64,000 nt of DNA from Dawidia soli (GCF_018598185.1 NZ_JAHESC010000013.1:1-64000), one strand, 5' to 3'. Positions 35,410-44,890 are shown, counted from the first letter of the stretch. Notes: generated from the letters alone by a model not told the origin. Numbers and translations: made by a program.

Positions 35410-37959
35410 ATGAAAGCCAGAAATATCTTTATGTTGCTTGCATTACTCCTTGTTTGGGCGCAAGTACAATCTCAACCTCAATTTACAGGCAACCCGCTCA
35501 TCAACGGGGCTGACCCCGAAATCCATTATTTCAACGGCCTCTACTATATCTACACGACGTCCGTGGACACGAAAAAGTTTCATGCCTATTCGTCCCTCGA
35601 TCTGACAAACTGGAAGGATGAGGGGGTGATCTTCGACATCGGTCCACAATGTACCTGGGCTGAGAACAATGGCTGGGCGCCGGGTGTCGCGTTTAGGAAC
35701 AACCAGTATTATTTCTACTATACCGCGGAAGTAAAAATAGGTGTCGCGGTGGGGAATACGCCGATCGGGCCCTTTACCGACCTGGGGTCTCCCCTCATCG
35801 GAACCGACCCCTACACGAACGACATCATCGATGCCATGGTGTTCGTGGACGATGACGGACAGGCCTATATCTACTACGGGGGATCGTCCGGGGCGCAGAT
35901 GGTGGTTCGAAGACTGAATCCCGACATGATCTCACTGGCTACGGGGCCGACGAACATCACGCCGCAGGGCTATACGGAAGCTCCGTTCCTGGTGAAACGA
36001 AACGGCATCTACTATATGATGTACTCCAACGGTGCCTGGTATAACGACACCTACAATGTTCGCTATTCTACGGCGTCCTCTCCTACCGGCCCATGGACCT
36101 ATCGCGGCGTTATTTTACAATCCAACAGCGAAGACAAAGGACCTGGCCATCATTCGGTTCTGAAGATCGGGAACTGCGACGAATATTATATCATCTACCA
36201 TCGTTATGAAAACGGCCTCGGTGGCGAGCGGAAGGTTTGTATCGACCGGATGTATTTTAACGACGCGGGGTTGATCGATAATGTCAACATGACAAACTAT
36301 GGTGTGGTGCCGAGAATACCCGATAATTCCTGCCCGCCGTTATCCATCGTCTCGGGCGGGATCTATAAACTGACGCACAAGGGCACCAACCAGTGTCTGG
36401 ATGTGGTCAACAACAGCAGTCAGCCCGGTGCGAATGTGCAGCAGTATACGGACAGTAACAATGATGCACAGCGGTGGGTGATAACGTTAGAGTCCGATGG
36501 ATTTTATAAGCTGAAACACAAGGGCACCAATCAATGCCTGGACGTGGTCAACAACAGCAATCAATCCAATGCGAACGTGCAGCAGTATACCGATCTGGGG
36601 AACGATGCCCAGCGCTGGAAACTGGAGGCTATGTCGGACGGATATTTCAAGATCACACACAAAGGTACCAACCAATGTCTGGACGTGGTCAACAACAGCA
36701 ATCAGCCCAATGCCAATGTGCAGCAGCACCTGGATAACAACAGCGATGCGCAGCGCTGGAGGCTGGACCTGATCGAGGTTCCGATCGTGTCGGGTGGTTT
36801 ATACCGGTTCACGCACAAGGGCACTAATCAGTGCCTGGATGTGGCGGGCAACAGCGGCGCCGCCGGTGCCAATGTACATCAATGGACAGACAACACGAAC
36901 GATGCCCAGCGCTGGTATGTTACGCTGGAGTCGGACGGTCATTATAAGTTGCGTCATAAAGGTACGCCGATGGTATTGGATGTCGACGGCAACAGCAGCA
37001 CCGCCGGTGCCAATGTACAGCAGTACAACGACCTGGGCGGTGACGCGCAACGGTGGAAGATCGACCTGATCGGCAGCTATGTTAAGCTGACGCACAAGGG
37101 CACCACGCAGTGCCTGGATGTATCGAATAACAGCGCAGAGCCCGGCACCAACGTAGGCCAGTGGCACGACGGTCCGAACAACGACGCCCAACGCTGGAAA
37201 ATGGACCTCATGCCCGATGTCGCCCCGGTGAATGGCAATGGGACCGGCCTGACGGGCAATTATTTCAATGGGATGAATTTCGAAACGCCGGTGCTCACGC
37301 GTACCGATGCCGTGGTCAATTTTGACTGGGCGTCCGGGTCGCCTGCCACGGGGGTCAATGCCGACCAGTTCTCTGCCCGGTGGACGGGGCAGGTTCAACC
37401 GCGCTATTCCGGGGAGTATACTTTCTACATCACAAACGATGACGGCGGAAGGCTTTGGGTAAACAATCAGCTTATTATCAATAAATGGAAGGATGATGGC
37501 GGCTCTACCGTATATGGAACCATCTTGCTCAACGCCGGACAAAAGTATGATATCCGGATGGAGTATTATGAGAATGCGTACGGAGCGAAAGCCAAGCTGG
37601 AATGGTCAGGCGTACTGCAGGTGAGAGAGGTTGTACCGGCGTCGCAGCTTTATCCCGGTGCTCCTTTGGCGCGGGTGGCAGGGACGGAAATTCTCTCTTC
37701 GGAGGAAGGTCATGTGGTGATGTATCCCGTTCCGGGGAAGAGTGGGGAGCCGAACGATGTTACCATCCGGGTGAATCCTACCGCGCAGAAGGTTTCGCTG
37801 TCTTTCCTGGATGGTCAGGGCAAGCGCATGATGAGTGATGAATATCGTGTTACTGATTCAAAGATCTCGGTAACATTGCCGGCGGTGTCGCCTGGATTGT
37901 ATTTGATACGGGTGAATGATTCCAGCCGTACGTGGACGGAGCGGTACCTGATAAAATAA
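35410..37959 (+). CDS. Secreted GH43 glycosidase with two ricin-type lectin domains, PA14 and T9SS sorting domain
   Basis: An 849-residue secreted enzyme. Signal peptide MKARNIFMLLALLLVWAQVQS. The GH43 five-bladed catalytic domain (about 23-310) shows the general base Asp in NGADPEIHYF, the pKa-setting Asp in DIIDAMVFVDDDG and the acid Glu in QGYTEAPFLVKR. Then come six 46-47-residue repeats (HKGTNQCLDV and DAQRW motifs), forming two ricin-type beta-trefoils; a PA14 domain (about 615-755; LTGNYFNGMNF, FYITNDDGGRLWVNN); and a T9SS type A sorting domain from VMYPVPGK to WTERYLIK. GH43 enzymes act on arabinan or xylan side chains. The tail closely resembles that of the GH76 enzyme at 8613. Confidence 0.93.
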   Translation: MKARNIFMLLALLLVWAQVQSQPQFTGNPLINGADPEIHYFNGLYYIYTTSVDTKKFHAYSSLDLTNWKDEGVIFDIGPQCTWAENNGWAPGVAFRNNQYYFYYTAEVKIGVAVGNTPIGPFTDLGSPLIGTDPYTNDIIDAMVFVDDDGQAYIYYGGSSGAQMVVRRLNPDMISLATGPTNITPQGYTEAPFLVKRNGIYYMMYSNGAWYNDTYNVRYSTASSPTGPWTYRGVILQSNSEDKGPGHHSVLKIGNCDEYYIIYHRYENGLGGERKVCIDRMYFNDAGLIDNVNMTNYGVVPRIPDNSCPPLSIVSGGIYKLTHKGTNQCLDVVNNSSQPGANVQQYTDSNNDAQRWVITLESDGFYKLKHKGTNQCLDVVNNSNQSNANVQQYTDLGNDAQRWKLEAMSDGYFKITHKGTNQCLDVVNNSNQPNANVQQHLDNNSDAQRWRLDLIEVPIVSGGLYRFTHKGTNQCLDVAGNSGAAGANVHQWTDNTNDAQRWYVTLESDGHYKLRHKGTPMVLDVDGNSSTAGANVQQYNDLGGDAQRWKIDLIGSYVKLTHKGTTQCLDVSNNSAEPGTNVGQWHDGPNNDAQRWKMDLMPDVAPVNGNGTGLTGNYFNGMNFETPVLTRTDAVVNFDWASGSPATGVNADQFSARWTGQVQPRYSGEYTFYITNDDGGRLWVNNQLIINKWKDDGGSTVYGTILLNAGQKYDIRMEYYENAYGAKAKLEWSGVLQVREVVPASQLYPGAPLARVAGTEILSSEEGHVVMYPVPGKSGEPNDVTIRVNPTAQKVSLSFLDGQGKRMMSDEYRVTDSKISVTLPAVSPGLYLIRVNDSSRTWTERYLIK
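36358..37203 (+). repeat. In-frame tandem repeats encoding six ricin-lectin units
   Basis: Six units inside the GH43 gene start near 36367, 36508, 36649, 36805, 36946 and 37084, so spacing is 141, 141, 156, 141 and 138 bp. The first three are the most alike at DNA level, implying recent duplication. The 15-bp longer step between units 3 and 4 is a five-residue linker and marks the border of the two trefoils. Confidence 0.85.
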
Positions 37960-37971
37960 GCGGGGCGGAAA

Positions 37972-38033
37972 GGCGGTCGGAGACCGCCACCATACGTGGC
38001 ACCGGTGACGCACCCACTCCGCCAGCTGGCGGA
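37972..38033. repeat. Palindrome-dense intergenic stretch
   Basis: Between two convergent genes lie GGCGGTC-gga-GACCGCC (37972-37988) and the perfect 16-bp palindrome TCCGCCAGCTGGCGGA (38018-38033). They may act as a weak bidirectional terminator: TTTCC follows the first hairpin on the minus strand. A REP-like dispersed repeat is the alternative. Confidence 0.5.
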
Positions 38034-38083
38034 TCGGTGCTTAACACCGGCGCCAGATGCGGGCGGACACAGTACGTGGCAGC

Positions 38084-38995
38084 TCATAGGGTCAGGTGTA
38101 GCCTGATCTTGAATAACCTGCTTTCGCCTTTGTCATTGTCGGAAACGAGGTGTATCAGCAGGCCATCTGGCGCTACCGACTCGACACAGATGCCCTCCAC
38201 TTTTTCGTTTTTAAAACAAGTATTAACGTCGCTGAGATTTATTAGTTGATCAAGCTGGACCGGGCATTCTTCCCGTAGCATGGCGGTTGCTCCTGACAGC
38301 AGGCCGATAAAACTATCGCCAATGGCGCCGTCATCAAAGCTGTTGGATGTGTTTTCGGTCGATAATGTCAGGAGCAGCAGGTCCAGCTCGTGCACGTAAC
38401 ATAGTTCGGAGACGCCTACGAACTGGCCGGCAGTTTTGGTGGGGAACGATATGGGGCGCGCGGAAATAAATACCTGTTCCTGATCTTCCCAAAAATTGGG
38501 ACGTGTTCTGATCAGGTGATTTTCGGGATGCTCGTGATTACCCCGGTTCGCCAGCAAGAGATGATCTTCGACAACGGTTACGCCTTCCAGGTTTGTTTCT
38601 TCGATCCCTAAAGACTCCAATCGTTTCACAAATGTTTTTGTCTTGTAGATCGTGTGCTCTACTGACGGTGTGTCGGATGCAGACAACGGAATGAGCAATA
38701 TGCGTCTTCTGTTCTTGCGCGAGGCTGAACCAATGACCAATACATGGGGAACCCCTTCGCTGGTGATGATGGTTGAGCCCTCCAGATCGATCTTGTCGGC
38801 CTTCGGAATACGTTTTTCGGTGTGGTCGAAGAGATGAACGGAACCCATCTTCTGATAAGCATGGTCCAACACGAGCAGATTTGTCGAGTCGTCTCCGACA
38901 ACAAAAAATCTTCCCGTATGATAGTTAATGGAAGACCCTGAAGGAAAATCTGACAAAAGCACGGTTTTCAAAAATTCGATACTAATCTCCTGCAT
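38084..38995 (-). CDS. Predicted beta-propeller protein, DUF6929/SdiA-regulated-like
   Basis: A 303-residue protein without signal peptide. Repeating beta-strand blocks (SSINYHTGRFFVVGDDSTNLLVLD, VEGICVESVAPDGLLIHLVSDND) and the segment ETNLEGVTVVEDHLLLANRGN recall esterase-like phytase/SdiA-regulated propellers and the DUF6929 proteins of Bacteroidota. I start at the ATG at 38995; a GTG at 39019 is possible. It follows the ebo cluster on the same strand but is separated by a hairpin, so membership in that operon is doubtful. Confidence 0.7.
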   Translation of the reverse strand: MQEISIEFLKTVLLSDFPSGSSINYHTGRFFVVGDDSTNLLVLDHAYQKMGSVHLFDHTEKRIPKADKIDLEGSTIITSEGVPHVLVIGSASRKNRRRILLIPLSASDTPSVEHTIYKTKTFVKRLESLGIEETNLEGVTVVEDHLLLANRGNHEHPENHLIRTRPNFWEDQEQVFISARPISFPTKTAGQFVGVSELCYVHELDLLLLTLSTENTSNSFDDGAIGDSFIGLLSGATAMLREECPVQLDQLINLSDVNTCFKNEKVEGICVESVAPDGLLIHLVSDNDKGESRLFKIRLHLTL

Positions 38996-39027
38996 ACGCT
39001 CATTAAGATTTAATACCACGAGTTCAG

Positions 39028-39054
39028 GTCGCAGGGCCCAGGACGGCCCGCGAC
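39028..39054 (-). terminator. Hairpin downstream of eboF
   Basis: GTCGC-GGGCC pairs with GGCCC-GCGAC (39028-39054, one bulged base, 6-base loop), 33 bp after the eboF stop. There is no T-run, so it may be a weak or factor-dependent terminator. Confidence 0.35.
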
Positions 39055-39087
39055 GGAATGGATCTATCGCTATAACAAATAAAGACG

Positions 39088-40440
39088 CTATATGCCCAGA
39101 TAATCGCCGATGACGTCGTATACTTCTACGGGCATCAGTTCCTTTTTAGCCAGGGCTTTGTCGGTGATCAGCACCGGGTGCGCCGAGACGGGTGTATTTA
39201 CCCGGCCGTGCGAGCCTTTGATGAGCGTGGCATCCAGGGGAATTACATCCATGACGTAGCGCAGTGCCGCTTTTTTACGCAGCAACTTGTAGGCTGCGCG
39301 CAGCTTGGAGGACATGAACATTTCTACGGGGTCGTAGCCAGGTTTCTTAAAGATTTCGACCGACCGCGCGAAATCCGGTGCTTTGCTGTCGTCCATCCAA
39401 TAATAGTAGCAAAACCAGCTGCGGGCATCGGCCATGAGCACCAGGTCGCCGGAGCGTTCGTGATCGATGTGGTAAGCCTTTTGTTCCTGCTTGTCCAGCA
39501 CGAGCTCTACACCGGGGATCTTTTCCACCACGCTTTTAACTTTGCCGACCAACGCGGAGTCCTTTATATAAATATGCGCGATCTGGTGGTCGGCTACGGC
39601 AAAGGCTTTAGAGGCCCCTGCATCGAGCAGCTCCAGGCCACGCTCTACGCGGATACCCAGCCAGTTATTTTCGCGCAGTACGCGGTTGATGTACACAGGT
39701 TGATCGACGTTGGTAATGCCATACTCGGACAGCAGCATGATGCGTGCCCCTGCTTTGGTATAATGCGTCACGAGCTGTTCCACTACCCGGTCTATTTCCC
39801 CGAGCTCTTTGGCGATGCGGTGGAAATCCTGTCCAAACTTCTGCAAGCAGTAGTCGAGGTGTGGCAGGTAGACCAGTGTGAGCGTGGGATTATACTTTTT
39901 GTCGGTGATCACCGAGGCGTCGGCGATCCATTGCGTGGACTTGATGTTGGCACCGGGTCCCCAGAATTGGAACAGCGGGAAGGTGCCGAGCTCTTTTTGC
40001 AGCTCATCGCGCAGCGCGGCTGGTTCCGAATAGCAGTCGGGCATCTTGCGGCCGTCGGCCAGGTAGTTGGGCCGTGGTGTGACGGAGTAATCGGCGGTGG
40101 AGTACATATTATACCACCAGAACATTTTGGAAGTGGTGAACGTGGGATCGAGACGCCTGGCCTTGTCCCAGATCTTCTCGGCCTGCACCAGCTTGTTAGA
40201 CTGCTTCCAGAACTTGATTTCCGAGTCGGTGTGATCGTACCAGCCATTGCCTACGATGCCGTGCTCGCTGGGCCATTTGCCAGTCACGTAGGTAGACTGC
40301 ACCGCCGTAGTCACCGCGGGCAGCATCGGCGCGATGGTCTGTACGAAGTTGGCTTGTGTATATTTTTTGAGGAACGGGGTGTGGTCGCCGATCAGGCCGG
40401 TGGACAGCCCCACGATATCGATCACTACGGTTTTCTGCAT
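39088..40440 (-). CDS. eboF: EboF, alkaline phosphatase-superfamily nucleotide pyrophosphatase-like protein
   Basis: A 450-residue protein of the type I phosphodiesterase/nucleotide pyrophosphatase family. It begins QKTVVIDIVGLSTGLIG, followed by the nucleophile region LPAVTTAVQSTYVTGKWPSEHGIVGNGW (Thr/Ser after PAVT), and metal ligands in YLPHLDYCLQKFG, LLSEYGITNVD and SAHPVLI. The usual DGL metal motif near the N-terminus is altered to DIVGL, so activity may be modified. It is the last gene of the ebo cluster, 4 bp after eboE. The role in metabolite traffic is known only genetically in other organisms. Confidence 0.9.
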   Translation of the reverse strand: MQKTVVIDIVGLSTGLIGDHTPFLKKYTQANFVQTIAPMLPAVTTAVQSTYVTGKWPSEHGIVGNGWYDHTDSEIKFWKQSNKLVQAEKIWDKARRLDPTFTTSKMFWWYNMYSTADYSVTPRPNYLADGRKMPDCYSEPAALRDELQKELGTFPLFQFWGPGANIKSTQWIADASVITDKKYNPTLTLVYLPHLDYCLQKFGQDFHRIAKELGEIDRVVEQLVTHYTKAGARIMLLSEYGITNVDQPVYINRVLRENNWLGIRVERGLELLDAGASKAFAVADHQIAHIYIKDSALVGKVKSVVEKIPGVELVLDKQEQKAYHIDHERSGDLVLMADARSWFCYYYWMDDSKAPDFARSVEIFKKPGYDPVEMFMSSKLRAAYKLLRKKAALRYVMDVIPLDATLIKGSHGRVNTPVSAHPVLITDKALAKKELMPVEVYDVIGDYLGI

Positions 40441-40444
40441 GTCT

Positions 40445-41656
40445 TTACGCTTTATTGATAAAACTGATCACCCACTCCATTTCGCGCAGGATGGATTCGG
40501 ACAAGGGCGCTTTGAGTGCCTCGGGTAATACTTCCCAGGTATAGGTTTCTACTTCCAGGTGGCCTGTAAAGGGTGTAGCCCCCTGGATCGTCAGCACCTG
40601 CCGGATATCTTCTTGTGTGGAACGCAGCAGCCCGTAATCCTGGATGAACAGGGGTACGTGAAAGTGCGAGCGCCAGGCGCGTGTACCGGCGTTGCCGGCA
40701 TCGGCCAGCGCTTCGGGCAAGTCGGGATAACGCCTGAGCGTGCCGTCGTCCTGGCGGGCCACCACCTGGTGTAAATATGTCGATTCGTTAAACTGGCGGA
40801 AGGCCTGTATGACGGCGGCTCGTTTGTCTTTATCGGCTGGCATGTCGGCTTTCAGCGCCGCGCTGATCTGGATCTTGCCTGTTTTGATCTTCTTTTCGCG
40901 CAGTTGCCGCACGACGGTGGCGTGATCTTCATATCCTACGGCAAAGTGACACACGTCGTAGCAGAGCTGCAGGTGGTCGCGGATGGCTGTTTCTGCCGCG
41001 GCGGCGTCCATGCCGGCGTGCGCCTGCAGATACGTCTTGCCCATCGGCAGCAGGTATTGATCGTACCAGTCAAAGAACTCCGGGCCGCTTTCCAGCAGTC
41101 CATCGGGTTCTGGCTCGATGTCCAGGTGCAGCAGCTTGCCGGTGTCGCGGCGGATACCGACCAGGTGACGAACAACGTCCAGGATCTGTCCCGTGGTCTT
41201 TTTAAAGACTTCGGGATATTGCGTGGCAGGATGCCAGTATTTGTAGGACAGCGGCGAAGTAGAGATACCACCTTCCATGCCAGCAGGGACGAGCTCTTTC
41301 AGGATATCAAACAGCCGTATCGTGTAGGCCAGGCGTTCGGGCGTGGTCCAATCGGGCGCATGTACCTGGTCTTTTACGTGGGTGTGGTGAAAGCCTCCGT
41401 AGGGAAAACCGTTCATGGTAAACACGTAGCAGTCTTCCTGGCGCAGCCAATCCTGGAACGCACGCAAGGCGTCGGGCTGCTGCAACGTAAGGCTGGCCTG
41501 ATGTGACAAGCGCAGCCCGATGCCGAAGGGGGCGTCGGCGCGGATGCGTTTTTTGATGCCGGGTATATTCTGCCGGAGCGCTGCGAAGTGATCTTCCCAG
41601 CTTTCGCCGGCATGTATATTGGTACAGTAGGTCAGATGTCCCGCCGATGTCTGCAT
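40445..41656 (-). CDS. eboE: EboE, metabolite traffic protein (TIM-barrel, xylose isomerase-like)
   Basis: A 403-residue TIM-barrel protein of the EboE family. It opens HLTYCTNIHAGESWEDHFAAL, the family hallmark. Later come FTMNGFPYGGFHHTHVKDQV, LHLDIEPEPDGLLE, YDVCHFAVGYED and KTGKIQISAAL, which match metal- and phosphate-binding loops of sugar-phosphate isomerases. It starts 5 bp after eboD and ends 4 bp before eboF. Enzymatic activity is unproven. Confidence 0.92.
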   Translation of the reverse strand: MQTSAGHLTYCTNIHAGESWEDHFAALRQNIPGIKKRIRADAPFGIGLRLSHQASLTLQQPDALRAFQDWLRQEDCYVFTMNGFPYGGFHHTHVKDQVHAPDWTTPERLAYTIRLFDILKELVPAGMEGGISTSPLSYKYWHPATQYPEVFKKTTGQILDVVRHLVGIRRDTGKLLHLDIEPEPDGLLESGPEFFDWYDQYLLPMGKTYLQAHAGMDAAAAETAIRDHLQLCYDVCHFAVGYEDHATVVRQLREKKIKTGKIQISAALKADMPADKDKRAAVIQAFRQFNESTYLHQVVARQDDGTLRRYPDLPEALADAGNAGTRAWRSHFHVPLFIQDYGLLRSTQEDIRQVLTIQGATPFTGHLEVETYTWEVLPEALKAPLSESILREMEWVISFINKA

Positions 41657-41661
41657 GATCG

Positions 41662-42810
41662 TTACTTTTTATTCTTCAGCCATTCGCTGGCTTGTTGTAT
41701 CAGCGCGCCATCCATTTCGTGTACTTCTTCGCCTTGGCCGATGCCCTTGAGGAGTGTGATGGTGAGCTTGCCGCCGAGGTGCTCGCGGAATTCTTCGAGG
41801 CCTTTGAGCAGCGGGCTGTTGTCGCCGGTCACTTCCAGCAGCGGGTGCGTGATGGGCAGCCCCAGCGTTTCAATCACCTGCAGGATCTGATCCATTGCCT
41901 CGCGCGTGAGTCGTCCGCTCAGGTGTGAGTATACTGTGTCGAGGGCGATGCCGATGGCCACCGCCTCGCCGTGGCGGATGTTGAACTTCGCGAGCTGCTC
42001 AAGCTTGTGTGCACTCCAGTGGCCAAAGTCGAGCGGGCGTGACGAGCCCTGCTCAAACGGGTCGCTGCTGCGGATGTGCTGCATGTGCAGGTCGGCGCAA
42101 TGCTTTACCAGGTATTGCATGGCGGGCATATCGCGTTGGGCGAGCTTCGCGGCATTGTCTACCAGCCAGTGAAAGAACGTGGCATCCTTGATGAGCGCCA
42201 CCTTGATGGCTTCGGAGATGCCGGAACGCCAGTCCACGTCGCTGAGCGTCGTCAGAAAATGATAGTCGTTAAACACGGCGACGGGTGGAGCAAACGTGCC
42301 GAGGAAATTTTTCTTCGTATAAAAGTTGATACCGTTCTTCACGCCCACCCCGGAGTCGTTTTGCGACAGCACCGTAGTGGGTATACGGATGTGGCGTATG
42401 CCGCGGTGCGATACCGCGGCGGCGTAACCGGCCAGGTCGAGGATAGAGCCTCCGCCGATGGCGACGAGGTATGAATGCCGGTCGATCTTATAATCGTTTA
42501 CGGCATCGACGATCTTGTAAAACAATTTCTCGTCGTTCTTGGCTGCTTCACCACCGGGGATGATGACTACGTCCTCCACCAGGTGCACGTTGGCAACGGT
42601 CTTGAAATAGGCTTTGATGTCTTCGATCAGGCGCGGGTGATGCGCGAGTACCTGGTCGTCGAGCACAACGAGTACCTTGGGTGGGATCTCGGATCGTTTT
42701 TCGACGGTTAGAAAGTCCCGGAAGCCGGGATTTTCGGTGCTGAAAAGATGTGTGGTAAAAAATACTTTGTAATCGAACCGGACACTGAACGACTGCTGCA
42801 AAAACTCCAT
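41662..42810 (-). CDS. eboD: EboD, 3-dehydroquinate synthase-like sugar phosphate cyclase
   Basis: A 382-residue homologue of AroB and the epi-valiolone synthases. NAD-binding AIGGGSILDLAGYAA, the DSGVGVKNGINF loop (catalytic Lys retained) and the three zinc ligands in SGISEAIKVALI, DFGHWSAHKLE and RHGEAVAIGI are all present, so it should be an active cyclase. The ATG at 42810 is preferred; the longer frame to 42912 runs into the intergenic region. The 141-bp gap after eboC is the only long gap in the cluster. It is probably not the housekeeping AroB. Confidence 0.92.
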   Translation of the reverse strand: MEFLQQSFSVRFDYKVFFTTHLFSTENPGFRDFLTVEKRSEIPPKVLVVLDDQVLAHHPRLIEDIKAYFKTVANVHLVEDVVIIPGGEAAKNDEKLFYKIVDAVNDYKIDRHSYLVAIGGGSILDLAGYAAAVSHRGIRHIRIPTTVLSQNDSGVGVKNGINFYTKKNFLGTFAPPVAVFNDYHFLTTLSDVDWRSGISEAIKVALIKDATFFHWLVDNAAKLAQRDMPAMQYLVKHCADLHMQHIRSSDPFEQGSSRPLDFGHWSAHKLEQLAKFNIRHGEAVAIGIALDTVYSHLSGRLTREAMDQILQVIETLGLPITHPLLEVTGDNSPLLKGLEEFREHLGGKLTITLLKGIGQGEEVHEMDGALIQQASEWLKNKK

Positions 42811-42951
42811 AGATAGGTCCCCCTCCCTTAATGAGGCGCTAAAAATAGGAAAAATCAGCGTCCCCCGATTTACCGTCCACGGCAAAATCCAGCGACCCAC
42901 GGCCAACGGCACAGAAAGGGCGTATTTGCCGTCAAAAAGAGGCCTTTGGGC

Positions 42952-43848
42952 TTATGTAACGGCAAACAGCCTGGCCAGTACAATCGACACCGGCAGCAGC
43001 AAAGCAATGCCTATGGCCAGGAAAATGGCTCCCATCGCGGCGGCCCAACTGGCATTCATGATGATCAATGCCAGCACGCCGGCTTTGACGGCCTTGCCGA
43101 TGTTGGGGCCGATGGGCTCGTGAAAGGCACGAACCAACGGCGGAAAGATCAATGCGATGAACAGCGCAAGGAATGCGAGGGCGTAATAGGCCTGGTGGGT
43201 GATCGACAAGGTGGCGATGGCTACGATGACAACCGCGTATAAACCGGCTGCAGCAAGAATGGTGTTGCTTTTGCCGCCGTGTACTTCGCCACGGCTGATC
43301 ATGGTGATGGCGGCAATATACAGTATTGGAAAAAGGGGAACGATGGTCAGGAAGCCCACGTGTGTGATCGTTTCCGGTAGCAGGGTCATGCCCAGCAAGA
43401 GGTTGAGGCCCCGGCAGAGGCCCATGTTCAACGGCCCCAGAACGTTGTGGTGTTTGCCCCACTTGTCATACACCAGCGCCGCCGTTGCAATGGCAACGGC
43501 AATGGCTCCCGAAAGAGGCGAAAACATAAAGGCCGCTCCGATGCCGCCGATCAGCAGGATGCTGCCGAGCAACGCGCCTTCCTTCACGGAGATCAACCCG
43601 CTGGGGATGGGCCGCTCGGGACGTTCTACCCGGTCGAGCGCGGCGTCAAACACATCGTTGAACACTACGCCGCCGCCATACAGCCCGATGGTGGAAAGGA
43701 TCAGCCAGCCCAGCGACAGCGATGAAGACGGGTGCTGGTCACCCATTCCGGCATATCCCACGAGGGCCGCACCGGCCAGGATATCCGACACGGCGGTAAC
43801 GATATTGGCCGGGCGCATGAGGCGCAAATAGCCCGTAGGTTTTTTCAT
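42952..43848 (-). CDS. eboC: EboC, UbiA-like prenyltransferase
   Basis: A 298-residue integral membrane protein of the UbiA superfamily, with about eight or nine hydrophobic helices. The first Asp-rich motif is NDVFDAALDRVERPERPIPSG (NDxxD type). The second conserved region, DKWGKHHNVLGPLNMGLCRGLN, is less typical, which is usual for EboC. In other ebo clusters it is thought to modify or move a lipophilic precursor at the membrane. The start follows the eboB stop by 1 bp. Confidence 0.93.
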   Translation of the reverse strand: MKKPTGYLRLMRPANIVTAVSDILAGAALVGYAGMGDQHPSSSLSLGWLILSTIGLYGGGVVFNDVFDAALDRVERPERPIPSGLISVKEGALLGSILLIGGIGAAFMFSPLSGAIAVAIATAALVYDKWGKHHNVLGPLNMGLCRGLNLLLGMTLLPETITHVGFLTIVPLFPILYIAAITMISRGEVHGGKSNTILAAAGLYAVVIVAIATLSITHQAYYALAFLALFIALIFPPLVRAFHEPIGPNIGKAVKAGVLALIIMNASWAAAMGAIFLAIGIALLLPVSIVLARLFAVT

Positions 43849-43849
43849 G

Positions 43850-44836
43850 TCAGCGGATGATGAGCGAATCTTTGTCTACCCGGGGCTGCTGGCCGCCGCG
43901 CAGTACGGTGTTGCCTTCGAACTTCTGGCTTTGATCGATCTGTTGCGCGCCGGCAAAATCAGCTTCGTTCAGCTGACCGCTCTGACCAAAGGCTGCGATG
44001 GCATTTTTATAGGTAACAAGTTGAATGGCCTCGTCGGAGATGCCGTGTTGTTTCATCAGCGCGGCGGTCTTGGGCACGGCCAGCGGATCGCTGATGCCCC
44101 AGTCGGCGGCGGAGTTGATCATGATGCGCTCGGGGCCATATTTCTTTACAACCTCTACCATGCGTTCGTTGCCCATCTTGGTAAAGGGGTAAATGGTGAA
44201 CGCTGCCCAGAAGCCGCGCTCCAGCACCTCTTGTACCGTCTCTTCGTTGTTGTGATCGATGATGACTATGCCGGGGGCGAGCCCGCAATCCAGGGCGATG
44301 TCCATGCTGCGTTGGGTGCCGCGTTTTTTATCGCGGTGCGGTGTATGTACTTGTACCGGCAACGACGCTTCTTTTGCTAGCAACAGTTGCGCGCGGTAGA
44401 ATTTTTCTTCGGCGGCGGTCTGATCGTCAAAGCCGATCTCGCCTATGCCCACCACGCCTTCTTTGTAAATAAACAGCGGCAGGATCTCCATGACCTGCTC
44501 GGCGAGCGGTTCGTTGTTGGCTTCGCGTGAATTGAGGCCGATGGTGCAATAATGTTTGATCCCGAACTGTGACGAGCGGAAGCGCTCCCAGCCGATGAGG
44601 CTGCTATAATAATCTTTAAACGTCGCCACCCCGGTGCGCGGCTGCCCCAGCCAGAAGGCGGGCTCGATCAGCCCCACCACGCCGGCGTCGGCCATGGCCT
44701 GGTAGTCGTCGGTTGTGCGCGAGGTCATGTGCACGTGCGGGTCGAAGAATTTCATGCCTTTGATGCTCTCGAGGTACAGGGGCATGTCGACGCGAGGCTC
44801 CAGATTTCTTTCGGATAGTTCGTGACTGCTGCACAT
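43850..44836 (-). CDS. eboB: EboB, TatD-like metal-dependent hydrolase
   Basis: A 328-residue amidohydrolase-fold protein. It carries the metal-binding FFDPHVHMTSRTTDDY, GIGEIGFDDQT, LPVQVHTPHRD and IIDHNNEETV, with the late Asp in NSAADWGISDP. The core starts at about residue 28 (MKFFDPHVH), so ATG codons at 44836 or 44785 could each be the real start. TatD homologues are nucleases or lactonase-like hydrolases; in ebo clusters the substrate is not known. It is 1 bp from eboC. Confidence 0.92.
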   Translation of the reverse strand: MCSSHELSERNLEPRVDMPLYLESIKGMKFFDPHVHMTSRTTDDYQAMADAGVVGLIEPAFWLGQPRTGVATFKDYYSSLIGWERFRSSQFGIKHYCTIGLNSREANNEPLAEQVMEILPLFIYKEGVVGIGEIGFDDQTAAEEKFYRAQLLLAKEASLPVQVHTPHRDKKRGTQRSMDIALDCGLAPGIVIIDHNNEETVQEVLERGFWAAFTIYPFTKMGNERMVEVVKKYGPERIMINSAADWGISDPLAVPKTAALMKQHGISDEAIQLVTYKNAIAAFGQSGQLNEADFAGAQQIDQSQKFEGNTVLRGGQQPRVDKDSLIIR

Positions 44837-44890
44837 AAGGATGTGGTTTAAAGATTCAAAGTTCAGGATTCAGGATCGAATATTCAAGGT

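Noticed and set aside
36358-37203. Possible CRISPR-like array
   Set aside because: The 138-156 bp spacing, in-frame coding and ricin motifs show intragenic protein repeats.
37972-38033. Integron attC or phage attachment site
   Set aside because: No integrase, cassette structure or direct-repeat boundary is present nearby.
39178-40458. 426-codon plus-strand open frame opposite eboF
   Set aside because: EboF has clear family motifs and sits in the ordered ebo operon; the opposite frame does not.
41662-42810. Housekeeping aroB (3-dehydroquinate synthase)
   Set aside because: The position inside a full ebo cluster and the modified DSGVGVKNGINF loop point to EboD instead.
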